The translations under genes were made by a program, and so were the position numbers. Under the pieces are notes generated by a model. The model searched no databases, was not told the DNA's origin, and was given only the letters and a program-made list of their open reading frames with translations. From assembly GCF_900107405.1 (NCBI RefSeq), contig NZ_FNPV01000001.1, positions 372,001 through 436,000 on the forward strand: DNA of 64,000 nucleotides, written 5' to 3'. The stretch's first letter is position 1; every line of letters starts with the position of its first letter. This DNA is from Tindallia californiensis. GTDB lineage: Bacteria; Bacillota; Clostridia; Peptostreptococcales; Tindalliaceae. Of this stretch, positions 1-8,651 are shown one piece after another.

Positions 1-205
1 TTTCCTCCGCTGTTGTTTCTAAATTAGGCTGATCTGGCACATCTCTATTTTCTCCATGGCCATAAAGATCCAAGGTAACGCAATGAAAGTCAGCCTTTAA
101 CTTTTCTATCGTATCTTTCCAGCACTGTTTATTCGAACCCAATCCATGGAGAAAGAGTATCGTCGGCCCTTCTCCTTGTCTTTGAAACTCTAATTTTTTT
201 GTCAT
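1..205 (-). CDS. alpha/beta hydrolase, N-terminal part (runs off the left edge)
   Basis: This is the first 68 codons of a gene that continues past the window start. The protein opens MTKKLEFQRQGEG and reaches a strand followed by FLHGLGSN, the usual oxyanion-hole HG motif of alpha/beta hydrolases. It then has LDLYGHGEN, matching the D-x-x-G-x-G segment before the nucleophile elbow. The catalytic triad lies outside the window, so the substrate cannot be judged. A purine-rich GGAGTGATAGAA precedes the ATG. The gene lies beyond the terminator of the acetoin operon, so it is probably a separate transcription unit. Confidence 0.8.
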   Translation of the reverse strand, partial: MTKKLEFQRQGEGPTILFLHGLGSNKQCWKDTIEKLKADFHCVTLDLYGHGENRDVPDQPNLETTAEE

Positions 206-292
206 TTCTATCACTCCATTTCTGAAACGGTGCTTTGTATTTCCAAGTTCTAGTGCTTATTTTATCATAATTTTTTCTTTCCATATACGAAG

Positions 293-338
293 AAAAACAC
301 TCTTCTTTTCTTTCTCATCGAAAAGAACGAGTGTTTTT
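293..338 (-). terminator. intrinsic terminator of the acetoin-dehydrogenase operon
   Basis: Perfect 10-bp arms AAAAACACTC / GAGTGTTTTT enclose a second 8-bp stem TTCTTTTC / GAAAAGAA. On the minus strand the hairpin ends in a T run. It lies 16 bases past the lpd stop and is the only terminator seen after the six-gene operon. Confidence 0.85.
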
Positions 339-353
339 AATTCTTTATGGGTT

Positions 354-1736
354 TTACTTCGGAAACAGATGCAATGGTAATCCCAAGGCAGCCATAGCCG
401 CTTCACCCATTCCTTCATTAAAGGTGGGGTGCCCGTGCACCTGGTGAGCCACCTCTTCCAGGCAAGCTTCCATTCCAATAGCCAGAGCACCTTCGGCAAT
501 AAGGTCCGTTGCCCGGTCGCCCAGGATATGCACACCGAGAATTTCATTTGTTTCTGCCGTTGCAATAATTTTAATAAATCCTTCCATTTCATAGTCCGCT
601 AACGCTTTTCCCAAAGCTTCATAAGGGAACAAACCTACCTTTATATCACCTCTCGTCTTCCGAGCTTCCTGTTCTGTTATTCCAACACTAGCTGCCTCAG
701 GGAATGTATATAAGCCACCTGGAATGCTTCGATAGTCCATTTTATTAGTCTGCCCCATGGCATTCTCAGCTGCCAACAAACCTTGATGAGCTGCCGTATG
801 GGCCAGCATCATTTTAGCCGTAAGGTCACCTATGGCGTAAATACCAGAGACATTGGTCTCCAGATATTCATTGATTTCCACTGCCTTGTTATGGACCTTA
901 ATCCCCAAGGTTTCCAGTCCAATTCCTTCTACATTTGGCTGACGACCTGTTGCCACCAGAAGATTCTTCGTTTCAAGAAATTCTGGTATCCCTACTCCTG
1001 TGGCTGTCAGTTTCAATCCATCGCCAGCTTTTTCCACTTTTTTCAATGTTGCATCGGTGTATACGTTAATACCACGTTGTCTCAAAATTTCTGTCATCGC
1101 TTCCTGCACCAATTCATCTTCTCTGGGTAATATGGTGGGAAGCATTTCCATCATGGTTACTTTACTGCCCAATGCTTCAAATAAAATAGCAAATTCTACA
1201 GCGATAACACCGCCACCCAGTATAGTAAGCCTTTTCGGTATTTCTTTAAAGGAAAGAGCCCCGGTACTGTCTACTACCTGTGGCAAATCCAAACCAGAAA
1301 CAGGAGGCATCATTGGCCGTGATCCTGTTGCCAGTATTAGTTTATCAAAAGAAATATCCTGAACACCCTCTTCTGTAGCTACCTTCACTGTCTGGCTATT
1401 TTTAACAATCCCTCTTCCAGCAATGGTACTGATCCGATGAGCCGCCAGGAGCATTTCCACATTAGCGGTAAGCTGCTCAACCACTTCTTTTTTTCGTTGC
1501 ATCAATTCTCCAAAATCAAGTTTCATCTGAACATCGATTCCATAAGCTTCCATTTTTTCCTGTTCATGGAGCCATCGAGCTGCTCTCAGCAGAGTTTTTG
1601 TAGGAATGCACCCTGTATTAAGGCATACACCGCCTATTTTTCTTTCTTCTATTATGGTGACTTCTGCACCTAGCTGGGCCCCTCGTATAGCCGCTGCATA
1701 GCCACCGGGACCGCCGCCCAGAATTACCAGTTTCAT
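354..1736 (-). CDS. lpdA: dihydrolipoamide dehydrogenase (E3)
   Basis: Flavoprotein that reoxidises dihydrolipoyl groups of the E2 subunit and passes electrons to NAD+. The 460 residues match the usual E3 length. The N-terminal FAD site GGGPGGYAAAIRGAQLG is followed by the redox-active disulfide in GGVCLNTGCIPTK (about residues 36-48). The NAD-binding GGGVIAVEFA lies near 175. The C-terminal catalytic HGHPTFNEG carries the His-Glu pair of the dimer interface. There is no N-terminal lipoyl domain. It is the last gene of the operon, 15 bases after E2, with GGAGGG before its ATG. The operon setting makes it the dedicated E3 of the acetoin-type complex, though it could also serve other 2-oxoacid complexes. 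Confidence 0.96.
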   Translation of the reverse strand: MKLVILGGGPGGYAAAIRGAQLGAEVTIIEERKIGGVCLNTGCIPTKTLLRAARWLHEQEKMEAYGIDVQMKLDFGELMQRKKEVVEQLTANVEMLLAAHRISTIAGRGIVKNSQTVKVATEEGVQDISFDKLILATGSRPMMPPVSGLDLPQVVDSTGALSFKEIPKRLTILGGGVIAVEFAILFEALGSKVTMMEMLPTILPREDELVQEAMTEILRQRGINVYTDATLKKVEKAGDGLKLTATGVGIPEFLETKNLLVATGRQPNVEGIGLETLGIKVHNKAVEINEYLETNVSGIYAIGDLTAKMMLAHTAAHQGLLAAENAMGQTNKMDYRSIPGGLYTFPEAASVGITEQEARKTRGDIKVGLFPYEALGKALADYEMEGFIKIIATAETNEILGVHILGDRATDLIAEGALAIGMEACLEEVAHQVHGHPTFNEGMGEAAMAALGLPLHLFPK

Positions 1737-1751
1737 CGTTGCCCTCCTTTG

Positions 1752-2933
1752 CTAAACCAGCGCCATGCCGGGTTCTTCGATGGACTGATTCAGCGTTGTC
1801 ATAAACCTCGCCGCTGCCTGGCCATCTACAATCCGATGGTCAAAAGACAGAGAAAGCCACATCATCGGACGTCTTAATAGCTCATCCCCTACAAAAACCG
1901 GCTTATCTACCATTCGCCCCACGCCCAAAATAGCACATTCAGGAGGATTGATAATGGGGGTAAAGACATCGACACCTTCCATTCCAAGATTTGTAATGGT
2001 AAAGGTTGCACCGGATAGTTCGTCAGACTCCAGACGGTTAAATTTTGCTTTCTGTGCCAACTCTCTCATCTCATCATGTATTTCACTAATGCTTTTTCTA
2101 TCTGCATTTTTTACTACCGGCACCATTAGTCCATTTTCTAAAGCAACAGCAATGCCAAGATGTACGCCTTGATGCCGATATAATAATCCGTCCGCAAACT
2201 GAGCGTTCAGATCGGGGTGTTTTTGCAAAGCTTTTGTTGTTAATATCGCCAATAAATCCGTAAAAGAAACTTTCTGATTTCGATCATTCTTAATCTTTTC
2301 CTTTAACGCTTTTAATGCACTGACATCTACTTCCCGGGTAATGGTCACGTGAGGCGCCTGCTGCCAACTTTCCTGTAAACGTTCTGCAATCACTTCCCGA
2401 AGGCCTTCTAGTGGTACACCTTGAATATCTCCATCTTGTTCCTGAACCTCATCAGAAACAGGTAGTTGGTAGTTTTCTACATCTTCTTTCGTAATTCTGC
2501 CTTTGGGGCCTGTTCCTTCGATGTTTTCCAACGGAATTCCTTTTTCTTCCGCCAGCTTCTTTGCCACCGGAGACACACGAATTTTATCGTCAGAACGACG
2601 GGCTGCCGCTGCAGGTTTTGCCGCTGGCACTGCTTTTTTGTCTGGTTTTTGTTGATTTGCAGGCATTTCTGTTTCGATATCAGAAATATTCTCATCCGCT
2701 TCTGCAATAATTCCTAAAAGGGCTGATACAGGTACTTTCGCTTCTGCCGGCGCTACAATTTTTCTAAGAATCCCATTACCGGGAGATTCTATTTCGTTGT
2801 TAATCTTATCCGTTGACACTTCAAAAAGAGGTTCACCTTTTTTGACGGACTCTCCCTCTTGTTTTAACCATTTACTTACGGTCCCTTCTTTCATTGTTAG
2901 ACCCAGTTTTGGCATAACAATTTTTACAGCCAT
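1752..2933 (-). CDS. acoC: dihydrolipoamide acyltransferase (E2), acetoin-dehydrogenase type
   Basis: Core subunit that takes the acyl group from E1 onto lipoate and transfers it to CoA. In order: one lipoyl domain (residues 1-78) with the lipoylation Lys in VSTDKINN; a flexible Ala/Pro/Lys linker; a peripheral-subunit-binding domain (about 118-155, RVSPVAKKLAEEKG...GTGPKGRITKEDV); and the catalytic domain ending in SFDHRIVDG, which carries the HxxxDG active-site motif. The 393-aa length fits single-lipoyl E2s. The start ATG has AAGGAG eight bases upstream and overlaps the acoX stop by 10 bases, suggesting coupling. Substrate is inferred from acoX and the AcoR-like regulator nearby; a pyruvate or branched-chain role cannot be excluded by sequence alone. 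Confidence 0.94.
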   Translation of the reverse strand: MAVKIVMPKLGLTMKEGTVSKWLKQEGESVKKGEPLFEVSTDKINNEIESPGNGILRKIVAPAEAKVPVSALLGIIAEADENISDIETEMPANQQKPDKKAVPAAKPAAAARRSDDKIRVSPVAKKLAEEKGIPLENIEGTGPKGRITKEDVENYQLPVSDEVQEQDGDIQGVPLEGLREVIAERLQESWQQAPHVTITREVDVSALKALKEKIKNDRNQKVSFTDLLAILTTKALQKHPDLNAQFADGLLYRHQGVHLGIAVALENGLMVPVVKNADRKSISEIHDEMRELAQKAKFNRLESDELSGATFTITNLGMEGVDVFTPIINPPECAILGVGRMVDKPVFVGDELLRRPMMWLSLSFDHRIVDGQAAARFMTTLNQSIEEPGMALV

Positions 2934-3934
2934 TGAATCAACTCCTTATCATAGATCATCAAGTTTCTGGCAGTAGACAACTTCATCACTTTTTGCAGAT
3001 TAACCACTCTTGGCCCTTCCAGATTAAGCATAATGGAAGCGGTATCCTTCCTACCTATTTCTACTTCTCTTTCGCCATCTAGTGCAATAACACCTGGCGT
3101 TTTACAGATGGTCATTTTTTGGTCTGGCAAGATCCGACTGCTTTTTTCAATAGAAACCTTCCTTATTAAGCCAGGGGCAATAGGAGCCAGTATCGCCCCA
3201 CCTCCTTTGCCTAATGTCAGCCTTAGTCCTTCCGATTCCAAAGGATCCAAGGGGTCCAAGAATCCACCCAAGGCGGATAAACCAATGTTATGCGGCTGGG
3301 CACGGGTTAAGAATACTTCCGATACATTTTCTAAATCCCAAATCGCCCTGCTGCCAATAAATATTTCTTTTGAGGTTACAGCATCCACCAGTGCATGCTC
3401 TACCAATACATCATTTTTGAAAATGTCCAGCTTTTTATGCTGTTCAACACCCTGTTGAAGCTCCGAGTTTTTTGCCATTAATCCTGCTACTAATCCAGCC
3501 ACAGTGCCCTCAATAAACTGGGGAAAAACGTTGTTGGTTCCGGTTGAAATTGGTATCAATGGAATATTCATGCTTCCCTTTGTAACAGCTCGATTGGTGC
3601 CATCGCCACCCATGGTGATGATTACCTTAACTCCTATAGACTCCATCATAGTAGCCGCATTGCCGGAATCTATCTGTGTTCCATCAATGGGCATATCCAA
3701 AACAGATACCCGCTGGGTATCAATCTTGTGTCGAAGTTTGCAAATGGCCTGATCTCCAAGGCCGTAACTGTCCGGCATTATATAAATATGATCAACATTC
3801 ACGGCCAGGGCTCCAAGAATCAGCCGCTCGACAATATTGATTTTTTCCTGATTATCAATGACAGTACCATAGGCCACCAGCCGGCGTATATCCCTGCCAG
3901 AAGCCGGATTAGCTATAATTCCTATGCTTGCCAT
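2924..3934 (-). CDS. acoX: AcoX-like ATP-NAD kinase family protein
   Basis: The family shares the NAD-kinase fold. Its members sit in acetoin catabolism operons, but the biochemical role is not settled. The N-terminus reads MASIGIIANPASGRD, and the diagnostic GGDGT motif is present in ITMGGDGTNRAV. The longest open frame begins 15 codons upstream, but AAAAAGGAG stands nine bases before the ATG at 3934, so 336 residues is the likely product. It sits between E1beta and E2, where acoX genes are usually found, which is the main reason for reading the operon as acetoin rather than pyruvate dehydrogenase. Confidence 0.88.
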   Translation of the reverse strand: MASIGIIANPASGRDIRRLVAYGTVIDNQEKINIVERLILGALAVNVDHIYIMPDSYGLGDQAICKLRHKIDTQRVSVLDMPIDGTQIDSGNAATMMESIGVKVIITMGGDGTNRAVTKGSMNIPLIPISTGTNNVFPQFIEGTVAGLVAGLMAKNSELQQGVEQHKKLDIFKNDVLVEHALVDAVTSKEIFIGSRAIWDLENVSEVFLTRAQPHNIGLSALGGFLDPLDPLESEGLRLTLGKGGGAILAPIAPGLIRKVSIEKSSRILPDQKMTICKTPGVIALDGEREVEIGRKDTASIMLNLEGPRVVNLQKVMKLSTARNLMIYDKELIQWL

Positions 3935-4007
3935 AGGGTTCATCTCCTTTTTGAAGAAGAGTGACAAAGCCGCCGACAATGGCGGCTTTGTCTAAGAGAG
4001 GGAAATG

Positions 4008-4979
4008 CTACATGATTTCTTTAATGACTTTTGCAATCCGATCGGCGTTCGGCACAACATATTGTTCTAAAATTGGATTAAAAGGAATTGGTACATTTAG
4101 AGCTCCTACTCTTTTAATCGGTGCATCTAAATCATCAAAACATTCATCCGCTACCATCGCTGCAATCTCAGCACCAAATCCACTTCTTTTAACAGCTTCG
4201 TGTACGACAACTAATCGATTGGTTTTTGCAACAGACGTCTTAATAGCTTCTACATCCAGTGGCACTAATGTTCTTGGATCCAACACCTCCACCGAAATGC
4301 CTTCTCCCGCCAACACCTCTGCTGCTGACAGTGCCTGTGGAACCATTCCGCCAAGCGCCACTACTGTTACATCATCACCTTCACGGTGAATTTTTGCTTT
4401 GCCGAAAGGAATGGGTTCAATCCTTTCAGCCACTTCGCCTTCCATGCCATACAACACTTTATTTTCGAAAAACATGACCGGATTTTCATCTCTAATGGAG
4501 GTAATCAATAATCCTGCATAATCTTCCGGTGTTGATGGCATCACCACTTTAACACCGGGAACATGGGTCATCCAGGCTTCTAAAGATTGAGAGTGCTGAG
4601 CTGCTGCTGAAATACCACCACCATAGGGCATGCGCAGTGTCATTGGCACTTTTGCTTTCCCACCAAACATATAGCGCATTTTTGCTGCTTGGTTGACAAC
4701 CTGGTCCATTGATACGGTGAGAAAATCATTGAACATCAGCTCTGCTACCGGTCTCATCCCAACGGCTGCCGCTCCCACCGCCGCTCCAACAATAGCGGTT
4801 TCTGAAATAGGGGTGTCTCTTACTCTTTCTTCACCATATTGACTAAACAGGTCACCTGTGACACCAAAGCACCCACCAAACTGTCCTACATCTTCACCAA
4901 GAATAAAGACACGGTCATCCCGTTCCATTTCCTGACGGAGGGCTTCTCGAATCGCTTCTGCACATGTCATTTTAGCCAT
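4008..4979 (-). CDS. acoB: acetoin/2-oxoacid dehydrogenase E1 beta subunit
   Basis: Transketolase-type beta subunit that completes the thiamine-diphosphate active site with E1alpha. It opens MAKMTCAEAIREALRQEM and contains the family signatures FILGEDVGQFGG, RVRDTPISETAIVG and PSTPEDYAGLL. The C-terminal transketolase domain includes VEVLDPRTLVPLD. The ATG at 4979 shares its A with the TGA of acoA (TGATG), so the two subunits are translationally coupled, as expected for a heterotetramer. A GTG three codons upstream is in frame but less likely. 323 residues is standard. Confidence 0.95.
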   Translation of the reverse strand: MAKMTCAEAIREALRQEMERDDRVFILGEDVGQFGGCFGVTGDLFSQYGEERVRDTPISETAIVGAAVGAAAVGMRPVAELMFNDFLTVSMDQVVNQAAKMRYMFGGKAKVPMTLRMPYGGGISAAAQHSQSLEAWMTHVPGVKVVMPSTPEDYAGLLITSIRDENPVMFFENKVLYGMEGEVAERIEPIPFGKAKIHREGDDVTVVALGGMVPQALSAAEVLAGEGISVEVLDPRTLVPLDVEAIKTSVAKTNRLVVVHEAVKRSGFGAEIAAMVADECFDDLDAPIKRVGALNVPIPFNPILEQYVVPNADRIAKVIKEIM

Positions 4980-5962
4980 CAGGACCACACCTCCTCTACC
5001 ATATCTGTGTAAACATCCTGAACTGCCTCTTCCACGGCTGGATCCGGACTTTCCTCCGCAAACTTAATAGCCTTTTCTACCTGATCCGTTACTTCGTCGT
5101 CGATGGCGTTCAATGCTTCTTCTTTACAGATTTCCATTTCCAACAGTTTCTTTCGGAATCTTCCAATAGGCTCTTTTGCTTTCCATTGCTGTACTTCTTC
5201 GTCTGGCCGATAGTTAGTTGGATCTCCTTCAAAATGCCCTCGATGGCGATAGGTTTTACATTCAATTAGGCTTGGTCCTTCCCCACTTCTCGCCCTCTTA
5301 ACGGCTTCTTTAATCGATTCGTATACGGCTACCACATCGTTGCCATCAACCGTTACTCCAGGAATACCATAAGCCACTGCACGATCTGAAACGTCTTTAA
5401 TTTTCTGGTGTTTTTCCTGACTGAGAGAAATTCCATACATATTATTTTCGCATACAAACACCACTGGTAAGTCCCACACAGAAGCAAGGTTAATCCCTTC
5501 ATGGAAAGTGGATTGATTGGATGCACCATCTCCAAAGAAACAAACTGTAACATCATCTTTTTTCTGAAGTTTTGATGCCAGCCCTGCACCTGCCGCAATG
5601 GTGAAGCCACCACCAACAATTCCATTAGCACCAAGAATTCCAAGATCCACATCGGCTATATGCATCGATCCGCCTTTCCCTTTACAATATCCGGTGGCTT
5701 TTCCATACAGTTCTGCCATCATTTCGTTTAACTGGCCGCCTTTCGCTATCAAATGACCATGACCTCGGTGAGTACTGGTGATATAATCTGTCGTTTTCAG
5801 ATTACTGCATGTTCCTACGGCTACGGCTTCTTCGCCCAGATAAGAATGAACAAATCCAGGAATTCTACCTTCTGCAAACAGTTCTGTTATCCGCGTCTCA
5901 AATATTCTTATTTCCTGCATTTTGCGATACATATTTAGTAACAGATCTTTTTCCATTTCCAT
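4979..5962 (-). CDS. acoA: acetoin/2-oxoacid dehydrogenase E1 alpha subunit
   Basis: Thiamine-diphosphate-binding subunit that performs the first oxidative cleavage or decarboxylation. The TPP motif starts at GDGASNQSTFHEGINLAS and ends with the Asn pair in VFVCENNMYG. HRGHGHLIAKGG and the phosphorylation-loop-like YRHRGHFEGDP region are typical of E1alpha. The protein is 327 aa with no extra domains. GAGGAGGT lies ten bases ahead of the first ATG; a second ATG two codons later is possible. It follows the Lin0512 gene by 20 bases and is coupled to acoB. Confidence 0.95.
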   Translation of the reverse strand: MEMEKDLLLNMYRKMQEIRIFETRITELFAEGRIPGFVHSYLGEEAVAVGTCSNLKTTDYITSTHRGHGHLIAKGGQLNEMMAELYGKATGYCKGKGGSMHIADVDLGILGANGIVGGGFTIAAGAGLASKLQKKDDVTVCFFGDGASNQSTFHEGINLASVWDLPVVFVCENNMYGISLSQEKHQKIKDVSDRAVAYGIPGVTVDGNDVVAVYESIKEAVKRARSGEGPSLIECKTYRHRGHFEGDPTNYRPDEEVQQWKAKEPIGRFRKKLLEMEICKEEALNAIDDEVTDQVEKAIKFAEESPDPAVEEAVQDVYTDMVEEVWS

Positions 5963-5982
5963 TCACACGACACCTCCTCGTT

Positions 5983-6345
5983 TCAATCCACTGCAACGGA
6001 AACTTCAACACACGCATTGACTACTACCACACTATCGTCAACATCACCAAACCCCTGGACATATAAACCTGGAACAGCCATCCCTCCTTTCCTTACTTGA
6101 ATGGATTTTTGACCTACAGGAAGTACTGATAAAACTTCTGATTCCTGTATTGCTTCCGGATTAGGGCAAGCAATGGTGACATGAACCCGAATTTCATCAA
6201 AATCCTGAATTCCGAGCACTTCCTCCAAGCCACAAAGACAGCTTCGCCGAATAGCATCTTCTACAGCTCTTTTGGCTGCTTTTGTCATATCCTGACCATG
6301 GAGATCCGCACCAAAACCCAGTTCAATAATATACCGTTTCCACAC
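5983..6345 (-). CDS. Lin0512 family protein, first gene of the aco operon
   Basis: A 120-residue protein of the Lin0512 family, which has no defined biochemical function. Recognisable family traits are the opening IIELGFGADLHGQD, a central SCLCGLEE with two cysteines, and the C-terminal GDVDDSVVVVNACVEV. The likely start is GTG at 6345, since AGGGGGTGAT, a near-perfect anti-16S match, ends five bases upstream and no in-frame ATG fits. As promoter-proximal gene before E1alpha it probably has a role in cofactor or substrate handling for the complex; that is inference from position only. Confidence 0.8.
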   Translation of the reverse strand: MWKRYIIELGFGADLHGQDMTKAAKRAVEDAIRRSCLCGLEEVLGIQDFDEIRVHVTIACPNPEAIQESEVLSVLPVGQKSIQVRKGGMAVPGLYVQGFGDVDDSVVVVNACVEVSVAVD

Positions 6346-6383
6346 CAGCCATCACCCCCTTTGATTCTTCCAGTTATTAGTAA

Positions 6384-6399
6384 TGCATTTTTTATGCCA
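6384..6399 (-). promoter_or_regulatory. sigma-54 (-24/-12) promoter of the aco operon
   Basis: On the minus strand the sequence is TGGCATAAAAAATGCA. It keeps the invariant GG and GC with 12 bases between their first G positions, as in TGGCAC-N5-TTGCA. It lies 39 bases before the GTG of the first gene, and the adjacent activator gene encodes a sigma-54 activator, so both sequence and context agree. Confidence 0.85.
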
Positions 6400-6583
6400 A
6401 TATTCCAAAAAAACACAAAAAAAAGATTCATCGCATTAACCCTGTTGAAAATGCAATGAAACCTTTTTATTGATACTATTTTTTAATAAGCAATGAATCT
6501 ATTCAAACGCCTTTCTTTTCGTCCTGATTCCTAACACTTTTTCTCCTCTTCTTCAGAAGAAGCCATTTCAAAGGCTTGAATCA

Positions 6584-6621
6584 ATTGTTAGAAAATAGAA
6601 CATGTCTTATTTTCTAACAAT
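6584..6621. promoter_or_regulatory. 14-bp perfect inverted repeat, candidate enhancer for the sigma-54 activator
   Basis: Arms ATTGTTAGAAAATA (6584-6597) and TATTTTCTAACAAT (6608-6621) are perfect complements around a 10-base spacer. It lies about 185-237 bases upstream of the -24/-12 element, a normal distance for an upstream activating sequence. On the minus strand it is not followed by a T run, which argues against a terminator for the activator gene. Confidence 0.6.
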
Positions 6622-6665
6622 GTGTTTTTTATCAACTGTTCCTCTTCTTCATTGATGACAAATAC

Positions 6666-8651
6666 TTACGTTGGCTTGTTGATATGATACTTTTTCATTT
6701 TTTCATACAGAGTGTTCCTGGCAATTCCCAACTCTTTTGCCACTGCTGTTATTTTGCCATTATGACGATGAATTGATTTAATAATAGCTTCCGCTTCTAT
6801 TTCCTGTAAGGATTGAATCAATTCACCTTCTTTTTCCCAGTATCTTTGATGTGGCCCTTTCTCTAAATAGGCTGGCAATAATTCCACTGTCAAGACTGTG
6901 CCTTCCAACATATTAATGGCATATTCTAGGACATTCTCTAACTCTCTTACATTGCCAGGCCATTGATAAGATTTCAGTTTCTGGTAGAGCTGCTCTTCAA
7001 TACGATGAACCTGCTTCCCTAATTTCAAGGCTATTTTATCGCAAAAATAATCAACCAACTGGTGAAGATCTTCGCCTCTTTCTCTTAATGGTGGAATTGT
7101 CACTGTAACGACATTCAATCGATAAAACAAATCTTGCCGAAATTCCCCTTTCTCAACTTCTTGCTGAAGATTTTTATTCGTTGCTGCTATTAAGCGAACA
7201 TCTACCGGAACAGCATATTCTCCACCAATTCGCAGAACACTATTTTCCTGTAACACACGTAATAAATTCACCTGCATGTCCAATGGCATATCTCCAATTT
7301 CATCTAAAAAAAGCGTTCCACCATCAGCCAATTCAAATTTGCCAGGGCGACCACCTTTCGATGCACCGGTGAAAGCACCTTCCCTATATCCAAAAAGCTC
7401 ACTTTGAATCAACTCTCTTGGCATGGCTGCACAGTTTAAGGCAACAAAAGGTGCATCCCTCCTATCACTGGCATTATGAATAGCCTGAGCGATCATTTCT
7501 TTTCCTGTCCCACTTTCTCCCAATATCAAAACCGTTGAAGGACTTTGAGAAACACTTTTCCCTTTCTGAATCACTTTTTTTATTTTTATGCTGTTTCCGA
7601 TGATATCTGTAAATCGATATCGTGCCTGAGAACCAGCTATTTTATTAATCATATGATGCACCTGTTTCATCTCTCTAAATACTAAAACGGCCCCTCTCAC
7701 TTTCCCAGACCTGCTTAGGATAGGTGTTGCACTATAGGTGCAATGAATTTGTTTTTGATCTTTTTCAATTTGTAATTCTTCTTCCAGACAACGCTGGCCT
7801 GTTTCTAACACTTCCTGAATGTGGTGTTTGCTTTTCAGTACATCCTGGATTTGAGAACCTATCAGTGTACTGGCGTGAGTTTCGAACATTCTTGTAAACG
7901 CTGCATTAACATGTGTAATCTCACCGCTTTGACTGACCGACATAATGCCTTCTGAAATACTACTCATGACAGCGGTCAAATGTTTATGAGCTTCTAACAA
8001 TTTTTCCTGCGTTTCCCCTTTATGTAACTGGTTTTCAATCGCTCTTACAGCGGCTACCACCATGCCTTGATCCCTTTTATAATCTCGCTCTACAGAGCAG
8101 GACAAGTTTAAACAGCCAATCATTTTACCGGAGTAAGCATGAATTGGAGCTGCTGAGCAAAACCAAAGATGATGTTTTAAACAAAAATGCTCCGCACCTG
8201 CAACCTGCACGGGTTTATCCAGCGCTAAACAAGTACCGATGGCATTGGTTCCAACAGAAGCTTCACTCCAGTCGGCTCCTACCATAAAATTCATTGATGT
8301 TGCTGATCTTAATACTTCATCATCTCCAATCATTTCCAGTATTCTTCCACCTTCATTCGAGAGTACTACCACAAAACTATTCCCCTGGACACTTTTATAA
8401 AGTGTTTTCATAATGGGTCTGGCGATATCGATTAAGTTTTTCTTCTCTTGGAGCAGAAAAGATAACTTCTGCCGACAAAAAACATCTTTGCAAGTACCAT
8501 TATAAGGATCTACAGAAAAGCTCATACTCCTATTCCAGGAATCAGCAATGTCGTTGCGGAGAAGCTCATGAGGTGGTACTCCATGAATAAGACAGGATTC
8601 CCAGGCTTTCCTGGCCATGTCATTTTCTGAAGCTATCGATTGATAATCCAT
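6666..8651 (-). CDS. acoR: sigma-54-dependent activator, AcoR type
   Basis: Enhancer-binding protein of 661 residues expected to switch on the neighbouring aco operon. An N-terminal GAF-type sensory region (about 70-200) is followed by a PAS domain (about 220-335) and the AAA+ domain. The AAA+ domain has Walker A GESGTGKE, the sigma-54-contacting GAFTGA loop, Walker B TLFLDEIGD and the arginine-finger region GEFRQDLFYRLNV. The C-terminal Fis-type helix-turn-helix includes HNGKITAVAKELGIARNTLY. There is no phosphorylatable receiver domain, so activity should respond to a ligand. Its ATG directly abuts the TAG of the upstream PocR-PAS gene. Confidence 0.94.
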   Translation of the reverse strand: MDYQSIASENDMARKAWESCLIHGVPPHELLRNDIADSWNRSMSFSVDPYNGTCKDVFCRQKLSFLLQEKKNLIDIARPIMKTLYKSVQGNSFVVVLSNEGGRILEMIGDDEVLRSATSMNFMVGADWSEASVGTNAIGTCLALDKPVQVAGAEHFCLKHHLWFCSAAPIHAYSGKMIGCLNLSCSVERDYKRDQGMVVAAVRAIENQLHKGETQEKLLEAHKHLTAVMSSISEGIMSVSQSGEITHVNAAFTRMFETHASTLIGSQIQDVLKSKHHIQEVLETGQRCLEEELQIEKDQKQIHCTYSATPILSRSGKVRGAVLVFREMKQVHHMINKIAGSQARYRFTDIIGNSIKIKKVIQKGKSVSQSPSTVLILGESGTGKEMIAQAIHNASDRRDAPFVALNCAAMPRELIQSELFGYREGAFTGASKGGRPGKFELADGGTLFLDEIGDMPLDMQVNLLRVLQENSVLRIGGEYAVPVDVRLIAATNKNLQQEVEKGEFRQDLFYRLNVVTVTIPPLRERGEDLHQLVDYFCDKIALKLGKQVHRIEEQLYQKLKSYQWPGNVRELENVLEYAINMLEGTVLTVELLPAYLEKGPHQRYWEKEGELIQSLQEIEAEAIIKSIHRHNGKITAVAKELGIARNTLYEKMKKYHINKPT

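Larger units (their letters stand above)
6346..6665. other. 320-base regulatory region between the aco operon and its activator gene
   Basis: No gene is visible. It carries the sigma-54 promoter at 6384-6399, a 7-bp inverted repeat with one central base at 6548-6562, and the long inverted repeat at 6584-6621. No T-run terminator was found after the activator gene on the minus strand. Confidence 0.7.

Noticed and set aside
6584-6621. Rho-independent terminator for the sigma-54 activator gene
   Set aside because: The stem is AT-rich and no T run follows on the minus strand. Position relative to the sigma-54 promoter fits an enhancer better.
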